Assembly: GCF_018780385.1 (NCBI RefSeq)
Contig: NZ_JADMJO010000003.1
Location: forward strand, 682,001 to 746,000
Direction of reading: 5' to 3'
Origin: Hydrogenophaga sp.
GTDB taxonomy: Bacteria; Pseudomonadota; Gammaproteobacteria; Burkholderiales; Burkholderiaceae_C
DNA length: 64,000 nt
Shown here: positions 30,089-41,632 of the stretch, piece after piece
How positions within the stretch are numbered: the first letter of the stretch is position 1
Layout: each line of letters opens with the position of its first letter
The notes under the pieces: generated by a model
Seen by the model: only the letters and a program-made list of their open reading frames with translations
Databases searched by the model: none
What the model was told of the DNA's origin: nothing
Program-made: the position numbers and the translations under genes

Positions 30089-32737
30089 ATGAAAAACGAT
30101 TTTTCCAAAGGCGCTGTGAGCGCCCAAGGGCTTGAGCAGCACACCCCCATGATGCAGCAGTACTTCGGCCTGAAGGCCGGGTATCCGAACACGCTGCTGT
30201 TCTACCGCATGGGTGATTTCTACGAGGTGTTCTTCGGCGACGCCGAGAAGGCCGCGCGCCTGCTCGACATCACCCTCACCCAGCGCGGCCAGTCGGGCGG
30301 CCAGCCGGTGGTGATGGCCGGCGTACCCTTTCATTCCGTCGACACGTATCTGGCACGCCTGATCAAGCTGGGCGAATCGGTGGCCATCTGCGAGCAGGTG
30401 GGCGACGTGGCCACGGCCAAAGGGCCGGTGGAACGCAAGGTGGTGCGCGTGGTCACGCCCGGCACCTTGACCGACAGCGAGCTGCTGTCCGACAAGACCG
30501 AGGCGGTGCTGATGGCCGTGCACCCCGGCGCGCGCACCGGCTGCGGCCTGGCCTGGATGTCGGTCACGCAGGGCATCGTGTTTCTCGCCCAGTGCGCCAG
30601 TGACGAACTCGCCGACTGGGTGGCGCGCGTCAACCCCGGTGAACTGCTCTACAGCGCCGACACGTCCACCGCGTTCGAGAAGACCGTGCAGGCCCTGGCC
30701 AGCCAGACCAACGGGCAACGCCTGGTCGCGGTGCTGCGCCCGGCCTGGGCGTTTGACGCGGGCCTGGGCCAGCGCAAGCTGCTGGAGCAGTTGCAGGCGG
30801 CGAGCCTCGCCGCCTGGGACGCGCAAGACCTGGGCGACGCCCACGCCGCCGCCTCCGCGCTGCTCAACTACGCCGAGCACACGCAGGGCCGCGCGCTCAG
30901 CCATGTGAAGAGCCTGCAGGTCGCGCGCAGCGGCGAGTTGATCGACCTGCCGCTGAACACCCGCCGCAACCTCGAACTCACGCTGACCCTGCGCGGCGAG
31001 ACCAGTCCCACGCTGTTTTCCCTGCTCGATGTGTGCTGCACCGGCATGGGCAGCCGCGCGCTGCGCAGCTGGCTGCTGGAGCCCCGGCGCGACCGCGCGC
31101 AGGCGCGCGCCCGGCAGGCGGCCATCGGCACCCTGCGCGGCGGCCTGTGGCAAAGCCTGCGCGCCTCCCTCAAGGGCGCCAGCGACGTGGAGCGCATCAC
31201 CGCTCGCACCGCCCTGCGTCAGGTGAAGCCACGCGAGCTGGTGGGTCTGGGCCAGACCTTGGAACGCGCAAAGCAACTGGCGAATCAGCTGGGGGCGCAT
31301 GAGGCCGGGGGCCTGCTGCACGGCATCGGCCAGCACCTCACGCCCCCCGAGGGTTGCGCGGAGCTGCTGCGCGCCGCCCTGCTCGCGGAGCCGGCCGCCC
31401 TGATCCGGGACGGTGGCGTGATCGCCGACGGCTTCGATGCCGACCTGGACGAGCTGCGCGCGATCCAGAACAACTGCGACAGTTTCCTGATCGAGCTGGA
31501 GCAGCGCGAGCGCGCGCGCACCGGCATCACCAACCTGCGCGTGCAGTTCAACAAGGTGCACGGTTTCTACATCGAGGTCACGCAGGGCCAGGCGTCCAAG
31601 GTGCCCGACGACTACCGCCGCCGCCAGACGCTGAAGAACGCCGAGCGTTTCATCACACCCGAACTCAAGGCGTTTGAAGACAAGGCGCTGTCCGCGCAGG
31701 ACCGGGCGCTGGCGCGCGAAAAGTGGCTGTACGACCACCTGCTCGACGAGTTGCAGGCCTGGATTGCCCCGCTCACGCAGCTGGCGCGCGCCATGGCCGC
31801 GCTCGATGCGCTGTGCGCGCTGGCCGAACGATCGCTCACGCTCAATTGGTGCGCGCCACAGTTCGTGCCCGAGCCTTGCATCGACATCCGCGGCGGGCGC
31901 CACCCGGTGGTGGAAGCGCGGCTCAACGAAACCAGCGGCGGCAGCTTCATCGCCAACGACACGGTGCTCGGACCCAAACAGCGCATGCAGGTCATCACCG
32001 GCCCCAACATGGGCGGCAAGAGCACCTACATGCGCCAGGTGGCCGTGATCGTGCTGCTCGCCAGCATGGGCAGCTTTGTGCCCGCGGTCTCCTGCCGGCT
32101 CGGCCCGATCGACGCCATCCACACCCGCATCGGCGCGGCCGACGACCTGGCCAACGCGCAGTCCACCTTCATGGTGGAGATGACCGAGGCCGCGCAGATC
32201 CTGCACGCCGCCACACCCGAGAGCCTGGTGCTGATGGACGAGATCGGCCGCGGCACCTCCACCTTCGACGGTCTGGCGCTGGCCGGCGGCATCGCCACCC
32301 ACCTGCACGACAAGTCGCGCGCCTTCACGCTGTTTGCCACGCACTATTTCGAGCTCACCGAGTTCCCGGCCGGCCACCATGCGGCGGTGAACGTGCATGT
32401 GAGCGCGGTGGAAGCTGGCGGCAAGGCCGGCGGCATCGTGTTCCTGCACCAGATCGAGCCCGGTCCGGCCAGCCGCAGCTACGGCATCCAGGTGGCGCGG
32501 CTGGCCGGTGTTCCCGCCGGCGTGGTGCAGCACGCGCGGCACGCGCTGGCCGCGCTGGAGGCCCAGAGCGAGGAAAGCCGCAGCCAGGTCGACCTGTTTG
32601 CGCCACCACCTGCGACACTGGAGGCCGACGCCCACCCGCTGCAGACCGCACTGGAGCGCATCGACCCCGACACCCTGAGCCCGCGCGAAGCGCTGGAACA
32701 GCTCTACATCCTGAAAAAACTCATCGCTTCATCATGA
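30089..32737 (+). CDS. mutS: DNA mismatch repair protein MutS
   Basis: 882 residues, normal length. Mismatch-contact motif GDFYEVFF, core and clamp domains, then the ATPase with Walker [10 protein letters not shown] (638-646), Walker [17 protein letters not shown] and HTGYFE-like [10 protein letters not shown]. Recognises mismatches and starts methyl-directed-type repair with MutL. Start ATG at 30089; an adjacent in-frame TTG at 30086 is ignored. Its stop overlaps the next gene's start by 4 nt (ATGA), coupling it to a proteasome homologue. Confidence 0.97.
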   Translation: MKNDFSKGAVSAQGLEQHTPMMQQYFGLKAGYPNTLLFYRMGDFYEVFFGDAEKAARLLDITLTQRGQSGGQPVVMAGVPFHSVDTYLARLIKLGESVAICEQVGDVATAKGPVERKVVRVVTPGTLTDSELLSDKTEAVLMAVHPGARTGCGLAWMSVTQGIVFLAQCASDELADWVARVNPGELLYSADTSTAFEKTVQALASQTNGQRLVAVLRPAWAFDAGLGQRKLLEQLQAASLAAWDAQDLGDAHAAASALLNYAEHTQGRALSHVKSLQVARSGELIDLPLNTRRNLELTLTLRGETSPTLFSLLDVCCTGMGSRALRSWLLEPRRDRAQARARQAAIGTLRGGLWQSLRASLKGASDVERITARTALRQVKPRELVGLGQTLERAKQLANQLGAHEAGGLLHGIGQHLTPPEGCAELLRAALLAEPAALIRDGGVIADGFDADLDELRAIQNNCDSFLIELEQRERARTGITNLRVQFNKVHGFYIEVTQGQASKVPDDYRRRQTLKNAERFITPELKAFEDKALSAQDRALAREKWLYDHLLDELQAWIAPLTQLARAMAALDALCALAERSLTLNWCAPQFVPEPCIDIRGGRHPVVEARLNETSGGSFIANDTVLGPKQRMQVITGPNMGGKSTYMRQVAVIVLLASMGSFVPAVSCRLGPIDAIHTRIGAADDLANAQSTFMVEMTEAAQILHAATPESLVLMDEIGRGTSTFDGLALAGGIATHLHDKSRAFTLFATHYFELTEFPAGHHAAVNVHVSAVEAGGKAGGIVFLHQIEPGPASRSYGIQVARLAGVPAGVVQHARHALAALEAQSEESRSQVDLFAPPPATLEADAHPLQTALERIDPDTLSPREALEQLYILKKLIASS

Positions 32738-33561
32738 CTTACTGCGTCGCTGTCAAGCTCAACGCCGGCATGGTCTTCCTGTCCGACTCGCGCACCAACG
32801 CCGGCCTGGACCAGATCAGCACCTTCCGCAAAATGATCGTGTACGAAAAGCCGGGCGACCGCTTCATGTGCCTGCTCTCGGCGGGCAATCTGAGCGTCTC
32901 GCAGTCGGTGCGCGAGATCCTGCAGGTCGAGCAGCTGGAAGACGTGGACGGCGGCGAGCCGATCACGATCTGGAATGCCAGGAGCATGTTTGACGCGGCG
33001 CGCGTGCTGGGCGCCGCCGTGCGCCATGTGTACGAGCGCGACGGCGAGTCGTTGCAGCGCGCGGGCGTCGAATTCAACGTGTCGATGATCTTCGGTGGCC
33101 AGATCCAGGGCGAAGGCATGCGCCTGTTCCAGGTCTATTCGGCCGGCAACTTCATCGAAGCCACGTCCGAGACGCCGTTCTTCCAGGTCGGTGAGTCCAA
33201 GTACGGCAAGCCCGTGCTCGACCGCGTGATCGCCCCCGACACCCCGTTGGACGAGGCCGCCAAGTGCGTGCTGGTGTCCATGGACTCCACCCTCAAGTCC
33301 AACCTGTCGGTGGGCCTGCCGCTGGACCTGGTGGTGTACGAGGCCAACCAGTTGCAGTCCGACAAGATCACCTGCATCGACAACGACAACCCTTACTTCC
33401 GCATGCTGCACAACACCTGGGGCCAGAAGCTGCGCGAGGTGTTCGACAGCATCGAAGACCCGACCTGGGACGACGCCCACACCGATGTGCCGCTGCTGAG
33501 CACTGGTGCGCGCAACCAGCCGCTGAGGAAAATCAGCAATGCCAGGGAAAAGCTGATCTGA
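32734..33561 (+). CDS. Anbu-type proteasome-related protease
   Basis: 275 residues. N-terminus [34 protein letters not shown]: Thr2 would be the N-terminal nucleophile after Met removal, Asp18 and Lys33 fill the Asp/Lys positions of the proteasomal active site. [30 protein letters not shown] and the [15 protein letters not shown] strand agree with the Anbu/BPH family, an ancestral HslV-like beta subunit. Substrate unknown. It overlaps mutS by 4 nt and lacks the usual Anbu neighbours (ATP-grasp, alpha-E, transglutaminase) within this window. Confidence 0.9.
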   Translation: MTYCVAVKLNAGMVFLSDSRTNAGLDQISTFRKMIVYEKPGDRFMCLLSAGNLSVSQSVREILQVEQLEDVDGGEPITIWNARSMFDAARVLGAAVRHVYERDGESLQRAGVEFNVSMIFGGQIQGEGMRLFQVYSAGNFIEATSETPFFQVGESKYGKPVLDRVIAPDTPLDEAAKCVLVSMDSTLKSNLSVGLPLDLVVYEANQLQSDKITCIDNDNPYFRMLHNTWGQKLREVFDSIEDPTWDDAHTDVPLLSTGARNQPLRKISNAREKLI

Positions 33562-33569
33562 ACAAGTTG

Positions 33570-33660
33570 CCCCCACGCTCCACCGCTGCGCGGGTCGCTG
33601 CCCCCCAAGGGGGCTGGCCCGCCTTGGGGCGGCCCGGCGGCGGTCCCTCTGTATGGCTGC
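33570..33660. repeat. GC-rich intergenic repeat with hairpin (Burkholderiales-type)
   Basis: A stretch of CCCCC/GGGGG blocks including CCCCAAGG (33603-33610) pairing with CCTTGGGG (33622-33629). This style (ccgctgcgcgggtcgctgcc...cttggggcggcccggcggcgg) is a dispersed repeat I associate with Comamonadaceae intergenic regions. It may act as a terminator-like hairpin after anbu; no T-run follows. Confidence 0.55.
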
Positions 33661-33669
33661 GCTGAATCC

Positions 33670-34524
33670 ATGTCACTGATCATCTTTTCGCACGCCAACA
33701 GCTTCCCCGCCAGCACCTACCGCGTCCTCTTCAAGTCCCTGCGCGCCCGCGGCCATGCGGTGCGGGCGATCGACAAGTTTGGACACGATCCGAAGTACCC
33801 CGTCACCAGCAACTGGCCGCACCTGGTGCAGCAGCTCGCCGACTTCGCCGCGCCCGAGATCGAGGCGCACGGCGGCGGCGCCTGGCTGGTGGGGCATTCG
33901 CTGGGTGGTTTCCTGAGCCTGATGTGCGCCGCGCGCCACCCCCAGCTGGGCGGACACGCGGTGCGGGGTGTGTTGCTGATCGACTCGCCCGTGCTCGGTG
34001 GCTGGCGCGCCCGCACGCTGGAGCTGATCAAACGCACCCAGCTGGTGGGATCGGTTTCTCCCGGCAAGGTGAGCCGCCGCCGGCGCCACACCTGGCCCGA
34101 TGCCGACGCCGCGCTGGCTCATTTCGCCAGCAAAAAGGCCTTTGCTGCCTGGGAGCCGCAGGTGCTGCAGGATTACATCGCGCACGGCACACACGTTGAG
34201 ACCGATGCGCACGGAGCACAGCACCGCACGCTGGACTTCACCCGCGAAGTGGAAACCGCGATCTACAACACCCTGCCCCACAACCTGGACCGGTTGCTGC
34301 GCCGCCACCCGCTGACCTGCCCGGTCGGCTTCATCGGCGGGACACGCTCGCTGGAGATGAAACAGGTCGGCATGGCCATGACCCACCGGCTGGTCGGCCG
34401 TGACCACCCCGAGCGCATGGCCATGATCGAAGGCAGCCACCTGTTCCCGATGGAGCAGCCGCTGGACACAGCCGCCGCCATCGACCAGGTTTTGGTCGCG
34501 CTGTCGGCTCCAACACGCCGCTGA
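33670..34524 (+). CDS. Alpha/beta-hydrolase family protein
   Basis: 284 residues. Nucleophile elbow GHSLGG (residues 75-80 region of WLVGHSLGGFLSL), early HANSFP loop with His and Gly for the oxyanion hole, and a later SHLFPMEQP segment that likely holds the catalytic His. Predicted esterase or lipase-like hydrolase; cytoplasmic, no signal peptide. Substrate unknown. Lies 109 nt past anbu across a repeat, so it may have its own promoter. Confidence 0.85.
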   Translation: MSLIIFSHANSFPASTYRVLFKSLRARGHAVRAIDKFGHDPKYPVTSNWPHLVQQLADFAAPEIEAHGGGAWLVGHSLGGFLSLMCAARHPQLGGHAVRGVLLIDSPVLGGWRARTLELIKRTQLVGSVSPGKVSRRRRHTWPDADAALAHFASKKAFAAWEPQVLQDYIAHGTHVETDAHGAQHRTLDFTREVETAIYNTLPHNLDRLLRRHPLTCPVGFIGGTRSLEMKQVGMAMTHRLVGRDHPERMAMIEGSHLFPMEQPLDTAAAIDQVLVALSAPTRR

Positions 34525-34617
34525 CGCCACCCAAGGGCCGATCCCAAGCATCTTGGGCCTTGAGCTCCGGTATAACTGCAAGGCACACAAATATTCCAAT
34601 ACATCAATATTGCAGCC

Positions 34618-36546
34618 GTGCTCCTGACACCTCTCTCACGCGAGAACTCGCTGCTGCGGCGGATCTGGTGGCGGTGCGTCAACTGGCAACCTGAACAACA
34701 CAGCATGGCCACACGCCTGGTGGTGGCCCTGCTGATCACCGCCTTTGCGGCCTGGATCCGCGTGGCGCTGGCCCCGGCCGAATCGGGCGGTCGCTTCATC
34801 ACCCTGGGCCTGGCGGCTGCGTTGTCCGCCCTGTACGGCGGCTTTCGGGTGGGCATGTTCAGCACCTTCGTGGGCATGCTGATCATCAACTACCTGCTGG
34901 TCAAACCCTATTTCAGCTTCGCGTTCGACGACCCGGTGGAGGCCTTCTGGCTCAACCTGTGGCACCTGATCACACAGCTGGTCGTGGTGGGTGCCATCGC
35001 TTTCATGCAGCAGCAAAACCAGCGCCTGCGGCAGGCCACCACCGAGATTCAACTCGGGGCCAAACAGCTGGAAGACACCTTCGAACACAGCTCCACCGGC
35101 ATGGCGCACAGCCACATTGACGGGCGCTGGATGCGTGTCAACCAGACCTACTGCGACCTCATCGGCTACACCAAGGCGGAGCTCCAGTTGCTGAGCTACC
35201 GGGACTTCACCCACCCCGACGACCTGCAGCTCGACCAGGAACTGCTGGCGCGAACGCTCGAAGGCGAGCTCTCCAGCTACAACATCGAGAAGCGCTACAT
35301 CCACAAGCTGGGCCACGCGGTCTGGGTGCACCTCACGCTGTCGCTGGTGCGCAAGTCCGATGGGCAACCCGACTACCTGATTGCCGTGGTGCAGGACATC
35401 ACGGCATCCAAGGCCACCGAACTGGCCTTGCGCACCAGCGAACAACTGCTGCGCCAGGCGAATCAGATCGCGGGTGTGGCCAGCTGGCAGGCCGACGTGG
35501 CCACCCGCCGGTTCAGCACCTTGTCTGGATCGCACGAGGTGCTCGATCTGCCGTTTGCCGAGTTTGTGGACGACGAACTGCTGGCCCTCACGCACCCCGA
35601 CGACCGCGCCATGGTCCTGAAGCAATGGGCACTGGCGGTCAAAGGCCTGGCGGACTACGACATCGAGTACCGCCTGATCATCCGCGGGGAACACCGGTGG
35701 TTCTCGGTGCGGGCCGAGTTCGATCGCGATGCGCAAGGCCGCGCGGTGCGCGCCCTGGGCGTCACCCAGGACATCACCGAGCGCAAGCACCACGACATGC
35801 AGATCCAGCAGCTCAACGCCTCGCTGGAGCAACGCATCGAAGAGCGCACGCGCGCGCTGAAAGCGGCCTACGACGAACTGGAGAGCTACTCCTACGCGGT
35901 GGCCCATGACCTGCGCTCACCGCTGCGCATCATCAACGGCTTCGCGCAGGCGCTGCGCGAGGACAACCCGGCATGGACCGGTGAGAGCCTGTCCCACCTG
36001 GAAAGGATCATGGGCGCGAGCAAGAAGATGGGCGAGCTCATCGACGGCCTGCTCACGCTCTCGCAGTTCTCGCGCGGCGACCTGCAGCGCAAGCCGGTCA
36101 ACCTGAGCACCATCGCCACCCGCTTGCTGGAGGAATTTGCGAGCACCGATCCGCAACGCCAGGTACGCTGGGAGGTGGCACCCGGTCTCAACGCCATGGC
36201 CGACCCGCCTCTGGTGGAGGCACTCCTGCAGAACCTGCTGCACAACGCCTGGAAGTACACCGCGCAGACGCCCCAGGCCCACATCCGGGTCTACGCGCAC
36301 ATGGAAAAAGGTCAGACGCGTTTTTGCGTGAGCGACAACGGCGCGGGTTTCGACATGGCGCGGGCGAGCAAGCTGTTCCAGCCGTTCCAGCGCCTGCACA
36401 TGCCGCACGAATTCGCGGGCCTGGGCATCGGGCTGGCCACGTCGCTGCGCATCGTGCAGCGCCACGGTGGCAGCATGGCCGCCACCGGTGAACCCGGCAA
36501 AGGCGCCACCTTCTGTTTCAGCCTCTACGCGCCTTTGGCCGTGTAG
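34618..36546 (+). CDS. Membrane-bound PAS-PAS sensor histidine kinase
   Basis: 642 residues from a GTG. A KdpD-like DUF4118-type membrane part (TM segments between about 30 and 130), PAS1 (152-265), PAS2 (280-390, ending VTQDITERK), coiled linker (QLNASLEQRIEERTRALK), HisKA with phospho-acceptor His430 in YSYAVAHDLRSPLRIING, N-box LLQNLLHNAWKYT, and DNGAGFD. The phytochrome-like HDLRSPLR box is typical. An alternative start at Met30 (MATRLVV) would remove part of the cytoplasmic leader. No response regulator is adjacent, so it is an orphan kinase; its input is unknown. Confidence 0.88.
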   Translation: MLLTPLSRENSLLRRIWWRCVNWQPEQHSMATRLVVALLITAFAAWIRVALAPAESGGRFITLGLAAALSALYGGFRVGMFSTFVGMLIINYLLVKPYFSFAFDDPVEAFWLNLWHLITQLVVVGAIAFMQQQNQRLRQATTEIQLGAKQLEDTFEHSSTGMAHSHIDGRWMRVNQTYCDLIGYTKAELQLLSYRDFTHPDDLQLDQELLARTLEGELSSYNIEKRYIHKLGHAVWVHLTLSLVRKSDGQPDYLIAVVQDITASKATELALRTSEQLLRQANQIAGVASWQADVATRRFSTLSGSHEVLDLPFAEFVDDELLALTHPDDRAMVLKQWALAVKGLADYDIEYRLIIRGEHRWFSVRAEFDRDAQGRAVRALGVTQDITERKHHDMQIQQLNASLEQRIEERTRALKAAYDELESYSYAVAHDLRSPLRIINGFAQALREDNPAWTGESLSHLERIMGASKKMGELIDGLLTLSQFSRGDLQRKPVNLSTIATRLLEEFASTDPQRQVRWEVAPGLNAMADPPLVEALLQNLLHNAWKYTAQTPQAHIRVYAHMEKGQTRFCVSDNGAGFDMARASKLFQPFQRLHMPHEFAGLGIGLATSLRIVQRHGGSMAATGEPGKGATFCFSLYAPLAV

Positions 36547-36585
36547 TCAACAAGCCCGCACCGCTGGCCGCGTGGTCAACGCGCC

Positions 36586-37416
36586 TCAGGCCACCCAGTC
36601 GACCCAGCCCATGGCCGCGGTCAGCAGGATCAGCACACCGAAGGCGATGCGGTACCAGGCGAACGGCGCAAAGGTGTGGCTGGCCACGAAGCGCAGCAAC
36701 CAGCGCACACACACCCAGGCCGAGAGCCACGAGAAGAACAGCCCGACCGCGAACAGCGGGATGTCGGCCGTGCTCAGCAGGTCCCGGCTCTTGTAGAGGT
36801 CGTAGGCGGCAGCGCCAAAGAGCACGGGAATGGCCAGGAAGAAGCTGAACTCGGTGGCGGCCTTGCGGCTGAAGCCCAGCAGCATGCCGCCGATGATGGT
36901 GGCGCCCGAGCGGCTCACGCCGGGTACCAGTGCCGCGCACTGCACCAGGCCGACCTTGAGCGCATCGGTCCAGCGCACGTCGTCCACCGACTCGATGCGT
37001 GGCGCCACCCCCCGCGCCTGGCGGCGCTCGGCCCACAGGATCACCACCCCGCCCACGATGAAGCCCATGGCCACCACCAGCGGATTGAACAGCACGCTCT
37101 TGATGACGCCGATGAACAGGAAACCGAGCAAGGCGGCGGGGAAGAAGCCCACCAGCACGTTGAGCGTGAAACGCTGCGCCGCTTGCTCACGCGGCAAGCC
37201 CACCAGCGTCTCCCACAACTTGCCGGCGTAAAGCGAGACGATGGCCATCATCGCGCCGGTCTGGATCACCACTTCAAAGAGCTTGATCTTCTCGCCCGGC
37301 ATGTTCAGCAGCGAGGCTGCCAGGATGAGGTGGCCGGTGGAGGACACCGGGATGAACTCGGTGAGGCCTTCCACCACGCCCATGATGGCGGCCTTGATCA
37401 ACAACACAAAATCCAT
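36586..37416 (-). CDS. uppP: Undecaprenyl-diphosphatase UppP (BacA)
   Basis: 276 residues with ~7-8 membrane helices. Signature motif [14 protein letters not shown] (16-29) and PGVSRSGAT (165-173) hold the Glu, Ser and Arg residues of the active site. Converts undecaprenyl pyrophosphate to the monophosphate carrier for cell-wall synthesis on the periplasmic side and confers bacitracin tolerance. Single gene; a GC hairpin (37441-37459) lies just upstream. Confidence 0.97.
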   Translation of the reverse strand: MDFVLLIKAAIMGVVEGLTEFIPVSSTGHLILAASLLNMPGEKIKLFEVVIQTGAMMAIVSLYAGKLWETLVGLPREQAAQRFTLNVLVGFFPAALLGFLFIGVIKSVLFNPLVVAMGFIVGGVVILWAERRQARGVAPRIESVDDVRWTDALKVGLVQCAALVPGVSRSGATIIGGMLLGFSRKAATEFSFFLAIPVLFGAAAYDLYKSRDLLSTADIPLFAVGLFFSWLSAWVCVRWLLRFVASHTFAPFAWYRIAFGVLILLTAAMGWVDWVA

Positions 37417-37508
37417 GGCAAAGGGTTCTCAGGTGGTGCGCGGGCCCACCGAGGGCCCGACGAGCAGGCCGGTATCGTACCTGCTGGCCGAGCATGCGCC
37501 GGGCGCGC

Positions 37509-38737
<1,229 letters not shown>

Positions 38738-38741
<4 letters not shown>

Positions 38742-39463
38742 GGTGCGACCTCCGGGGCCAAATGGCGCACGGGGGTCTGCCACACGTCTTCAACCATCAG
38801 GCCGTCGCGAAACACCAGCCGGCGCTTGGCCCAGGCCGCGATGTCGGCCTCGTGCGTGACCAGCACCACCGTGATGCCCTGCTCGTTGAGCTCGGTGAGC
38901 AGCCGCATGATGTCTTCGCTGGTGTGGGTGTCCAGCGCGCCGGTGGGCTCATCGGCCAGGATCAGCTGCGGCTGGTTGACCAGCGCACGCGCAATCGCCA
39001 CGCGCTGCTGCTGCCCGCCCGAGAGCTCGGCCGGCGTGTGCCCGCTGCGCTCACCCAGGCCCACGCGCTGCAGCGCGGTCAGCGCGCGCTTCTGGCGTTC
39101 GGCCGACGGCACGCCGGCATACACCATGGGCAGCTCCACGTTTTCGCGGGCGCTGGTGCGCGGCAGCAGATTGAATTGCTGAAACACGAAGCCGATGCGC
39201 CGGTTGCGCACGCTGGCGAGATCGTCGGGGGCAAGCGATTCGACCGGCTCACCTGCCAGGCTGTAGTGACCGCTGGTGGGGCGGTCCAGGCAGCCCAGGA
39301 TGTTCATCAAGGTCGACTTGCCCGAGCCCGACGCGCCCATGATGGCCACGAACTCACCCACCTCGACGCTGAGCGACACACCATCCAGCGCATGCACTGT
39401 CTGATCGCCCATGGTGTAGGTCTTGACCAGGTCGTGCGCTTCGATGAGGGTTTGAGTCGTCAT
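38738..39463 (-). CDS. MacB-type ABC transporter ATP-binding protein
   Basis: 241-residue ATPase. Walker A MGASGSGKST, signature LSGGQQQRVA, Walker B LILADEPTGALD, H-loop LVTHEAD. A stand-alone ATPase of the MacB/LolD type, in contrast to E. coli MacB where ATPase and permease are fused. Two nt separate its start from the adaptor gene stop (39466). Confidence 0.93.
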
Positions 39464-39465
39464 GG

Positions 39466-40896
39466 TCAGAACGCCATGCGCGGGCCGGCCTGCCGGGCCG
39501 GGGTGGTGGCCGAGGCAGCAGCGCCGCCCGTCACTCCGGTCACCACGGTGGCGCCTTCAGCCAGTTCTGCCGCGTTCGGCGAATCGGGTCGCACCAGCAG
39601 CTCGGTGGCGGTGCCGTCGCTCACACCCAGGCGCACATCAAAGGCCTTGGGCTGGCCCTGGGGGTCAAGCAGGTAGATGCGTCCGCGCTGCGGTGCACCA
39701 CGACCCGAACCCCCTGGACGGCCCTGCCCGGCCACACGTGGCGCACGATTGGCAGCACCGTTCGCGGCGCCATTCGCCGTGCCGTTGGCCGCCTGCGGCG
39801 CACCCGCGCTGGCGGGCGCATCGGCCGGGCCTGCGGGCACCGCTGCGGGCTCCACGCCCTCAATGCGCACGCGCAGCGCCGCGTTCGGCACCTTCAGCAC
39901 AGACTCGCGCGACTCCGTGACCACGCGCACGTTGGCCGTCATGCCCGGCAGCAGGCGCCCGGACGTGTTGGCAAAGCCCACCACCGCCACATAGGTCACC
40001 ACGTTGGACACGTTGGTGGCGGCCTTGCGCACCTGTCGCACCTGGCCTTCAAACGTCTGACCCGGGAAAGCGTCCACCGTGAAGCTGGCTTTCAGGCCCG
40101 GCTGGATGCGGCCCACGTCGGCCTCGTCGATGCTGGCGTCCACCTGCATGTCGGAGAGGTTCTGCGCGATCACGAAGAGTTCGGGCGCCTGCAGGCTGGC
40201 GGCCACGGTCTGTCCCTTTTCCACGGTGCGCTTGATCACGATGCCGTCCACCGGCGAGGTGATGCGTGTGCGCGAAAGGTCGATGCGCGCCTGCGCCTGC
40301 GCCGCTTCGCGCTGCGCCACGTTGGCCTGCGCGCCCTTGATCTGCGCCTCGCTCACGCCCACCAGCGCCTGCACCGCCTTGAGCGATTCCTGGGCCGAGG
40401 TGAGCACGGCGCGCGTGCGGTCGGCCTCGCTCTGGGCAATGAAGCCCTGCGCGACCAGGCTCACGTTGCGCTCGTGGGTGCGCTGCGCTTCAGCCAGATC
40501 GGACTGCGCGCGCGACACATTGGCCCGGCTCGACGCCGAATTGGCCACCGCGATCTGCACCGCTGCACGAGCGGCGTCCACGTCGGCCTGCGAGGAGCGC
40601 AAGCGGTACTCAAAGGTCTGTGGGTCGATCTCGGCGATGAGCTGGCCGGCCTTGACCTCGGTGTTGAAGTCCACATAGACGGCACGCACCTGGCCCGAGA
40701 CCTGGGTACCGACCGACACCTGCGTGACCGGGTTGACCGTGCCGCTGGCCGAGACGCTGGCCTGCAGCGGCCCACGCTCGATCGTGGCGCTGCGGTACTG
40801 CACCGCCGACTGCGCGTTGCGCTGGTTCCACCACCAGGCGCCACCGGCCACCAGGGCCAGCACCACCGCACCCGAAATCCACGTCGTCTTTTTCAT
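39466..40896 (-). CDS. MacA-type periplasmic adaptor (HlyD/RND family)
   Basis: 476 residues. N-terminal TM anchor (WISGAVVLALVAGGAWWW), barrel/lipoyl halves (VNPVTQVSVGTQVSGQV, TRITSPVDGIVIKRTVEKGQTV) and long alpha hairpin (about 95-190). An unusual Ala/Gly/Asn-rich linker (about 375-430; repeating NGTANGAANGAANRAP and GRPGGSGRG) interrupts the membrane-proximal domain. First gene of the three-gene exporter operon. Extra upstream frame to 41091 lacks family sequence. Confidence 0.92.
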   Translation of the reverse strand: MKKTTWISGAVVLALVAGGAWWWNQRNAQSAVQYRSATIERGPLQASVSASGTVNPVTQVSVGTQVSGQVRAVYVDFNTEVKAGQLIAEIDPQTFEYRLRSSQADVDAARAAVQIAVANSASSRANVSRAQSDLAEAQRTHERNVSLVAQGFIAQSEADRTRAVLTSAQESLKAVQALVGVSEAQIKGAQANVAQREAAQAQARIDLSRTRITSPVDGIVIKRTVEKGQTVAASLQAPELFVIAQNLSDMQVDASIDEADVGRIQPGLKASFTVDAFPGQTFEGQVRQVRKAATNVSNVVTYVAVVGFANTSGRLLPGMTANVRVVTESRESVLKVPNAALRVRIEGVEPAAVPAGPADAPASAGAPQAANGTANGAANGAANRAPRVAGQGRPGGSGRGAPQRGRIYLLDPQGQPKAFDVRLGVSDGTATELLVRPDSPNAAELAEGATVVTGVTGGAAASATTPARQAGPRMAF

Positions 40897-41102
40897 CGCC
40901 CCATTGTAGGAACGAGGGCTGATTTCTTCACCACCAGCGGGTATCGCCCGGGTTTCCCTTGGGTAAAGACGGCGACGAGCGCTGCGTTTCGCTCCCCGAA
41001 ACCCGCATTTCGCACCACCCAGGCCCTGATCCGTCTCAAGCCGCTGTGCCTGGGGGTTGGCCATCGGCAGAGTCCGATCCACCCCACCCACCGGAGAGCA
41101 CC

Positions 41103-41606
41103 ATGCAACTCACCCCCCTCATCGCCATACACATGGCCGCCGCCCTCGCCGCGGTGGTGATCGGCCCGGTCGCGCTCTGGGCACGCCGCGGCCACGCCCA
41201 CCAAGTCGCGGGCAGCCAACGCCCGCGCCTGCACCGCGCCGCCGGCTACGCCTGGGTCACCCTCATGCTGGTGACGGCGATCTCGGCCATCTTCATCAGC
41301 GACCCCGTGATGCCCAACATCGCCGGCTTCTCCGCCATCCACCTGTTGATTCCCGTGGTGCTGGGCATGCTGTTCCTCGCGTTCCGCTTCCTGCTGCGCG
41401 GCAACATCCGCGGCCACCGCCTGACCATGGTCTTGCTCTACATCGGCGGCTGCATCGGCGCCGGTGCATTTGCCCTGATGCCCGAGCGCTTCCTCGGCCA
41501 GTTGGTCTGGAACCAGTGGCTGGGCGTGATCCCCACCCACCACGCCTCACAGCCCACCGTGCCACCGGCGACCGAACACCTCGCCCTGCAACGCCAGCCT
41601 CGCTGA
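41103..41606 (+). CDS. DUF2306-type membrane protein
   Basis: 167 residues with about four helices: LIAIHMAAALAAVVIGPVAL, AAGYAWVTLMLVTAISAIFI, IHLLIPVVLGMLFLAFRFLL and TMVLLYIGGCIGAGAFALMP. LHRAAGYAW and GNIRGHRL carry the conserved His residues of DUF2306 (YoaI/YozB-like) proteins, possible heme or quinone ligands. Start has GGAGAGCACC before the ATG. Precedes the exported hydrolase by 26 nt; function unknown. Confidence 0.82.
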   Translation: MQLTPLIAIHMAAALAAVVIGPVALWARRGHAHQVAGSQRPRLHRAAGYAWVTLMLVTAISAIFISDPVMPNIAGFSAIHLLIPVVLGMLFLAFRFLLRGNIRGHRLTMVLLYIGGCIGAGAFALMPERFLGQLVWNQWLGVIPTHHASQPTVPPATEHLALQRQPR

Positions 41607-41632
41607 ACCTGCTTGACCCGGAGACCGCCACC

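Noticed and set aside
30083..32635. 850-codon minus-strand frame antisense to mutS
   Set aside because: Same low-complexity shadow pattern; MutS motifs on the plus strand are unambiguous.
34636..35907. 423-codon minus-strand frame across the histidine kinase
   Set aside because: No domain; the plus strand encodes HisKA and PAS domains in full.
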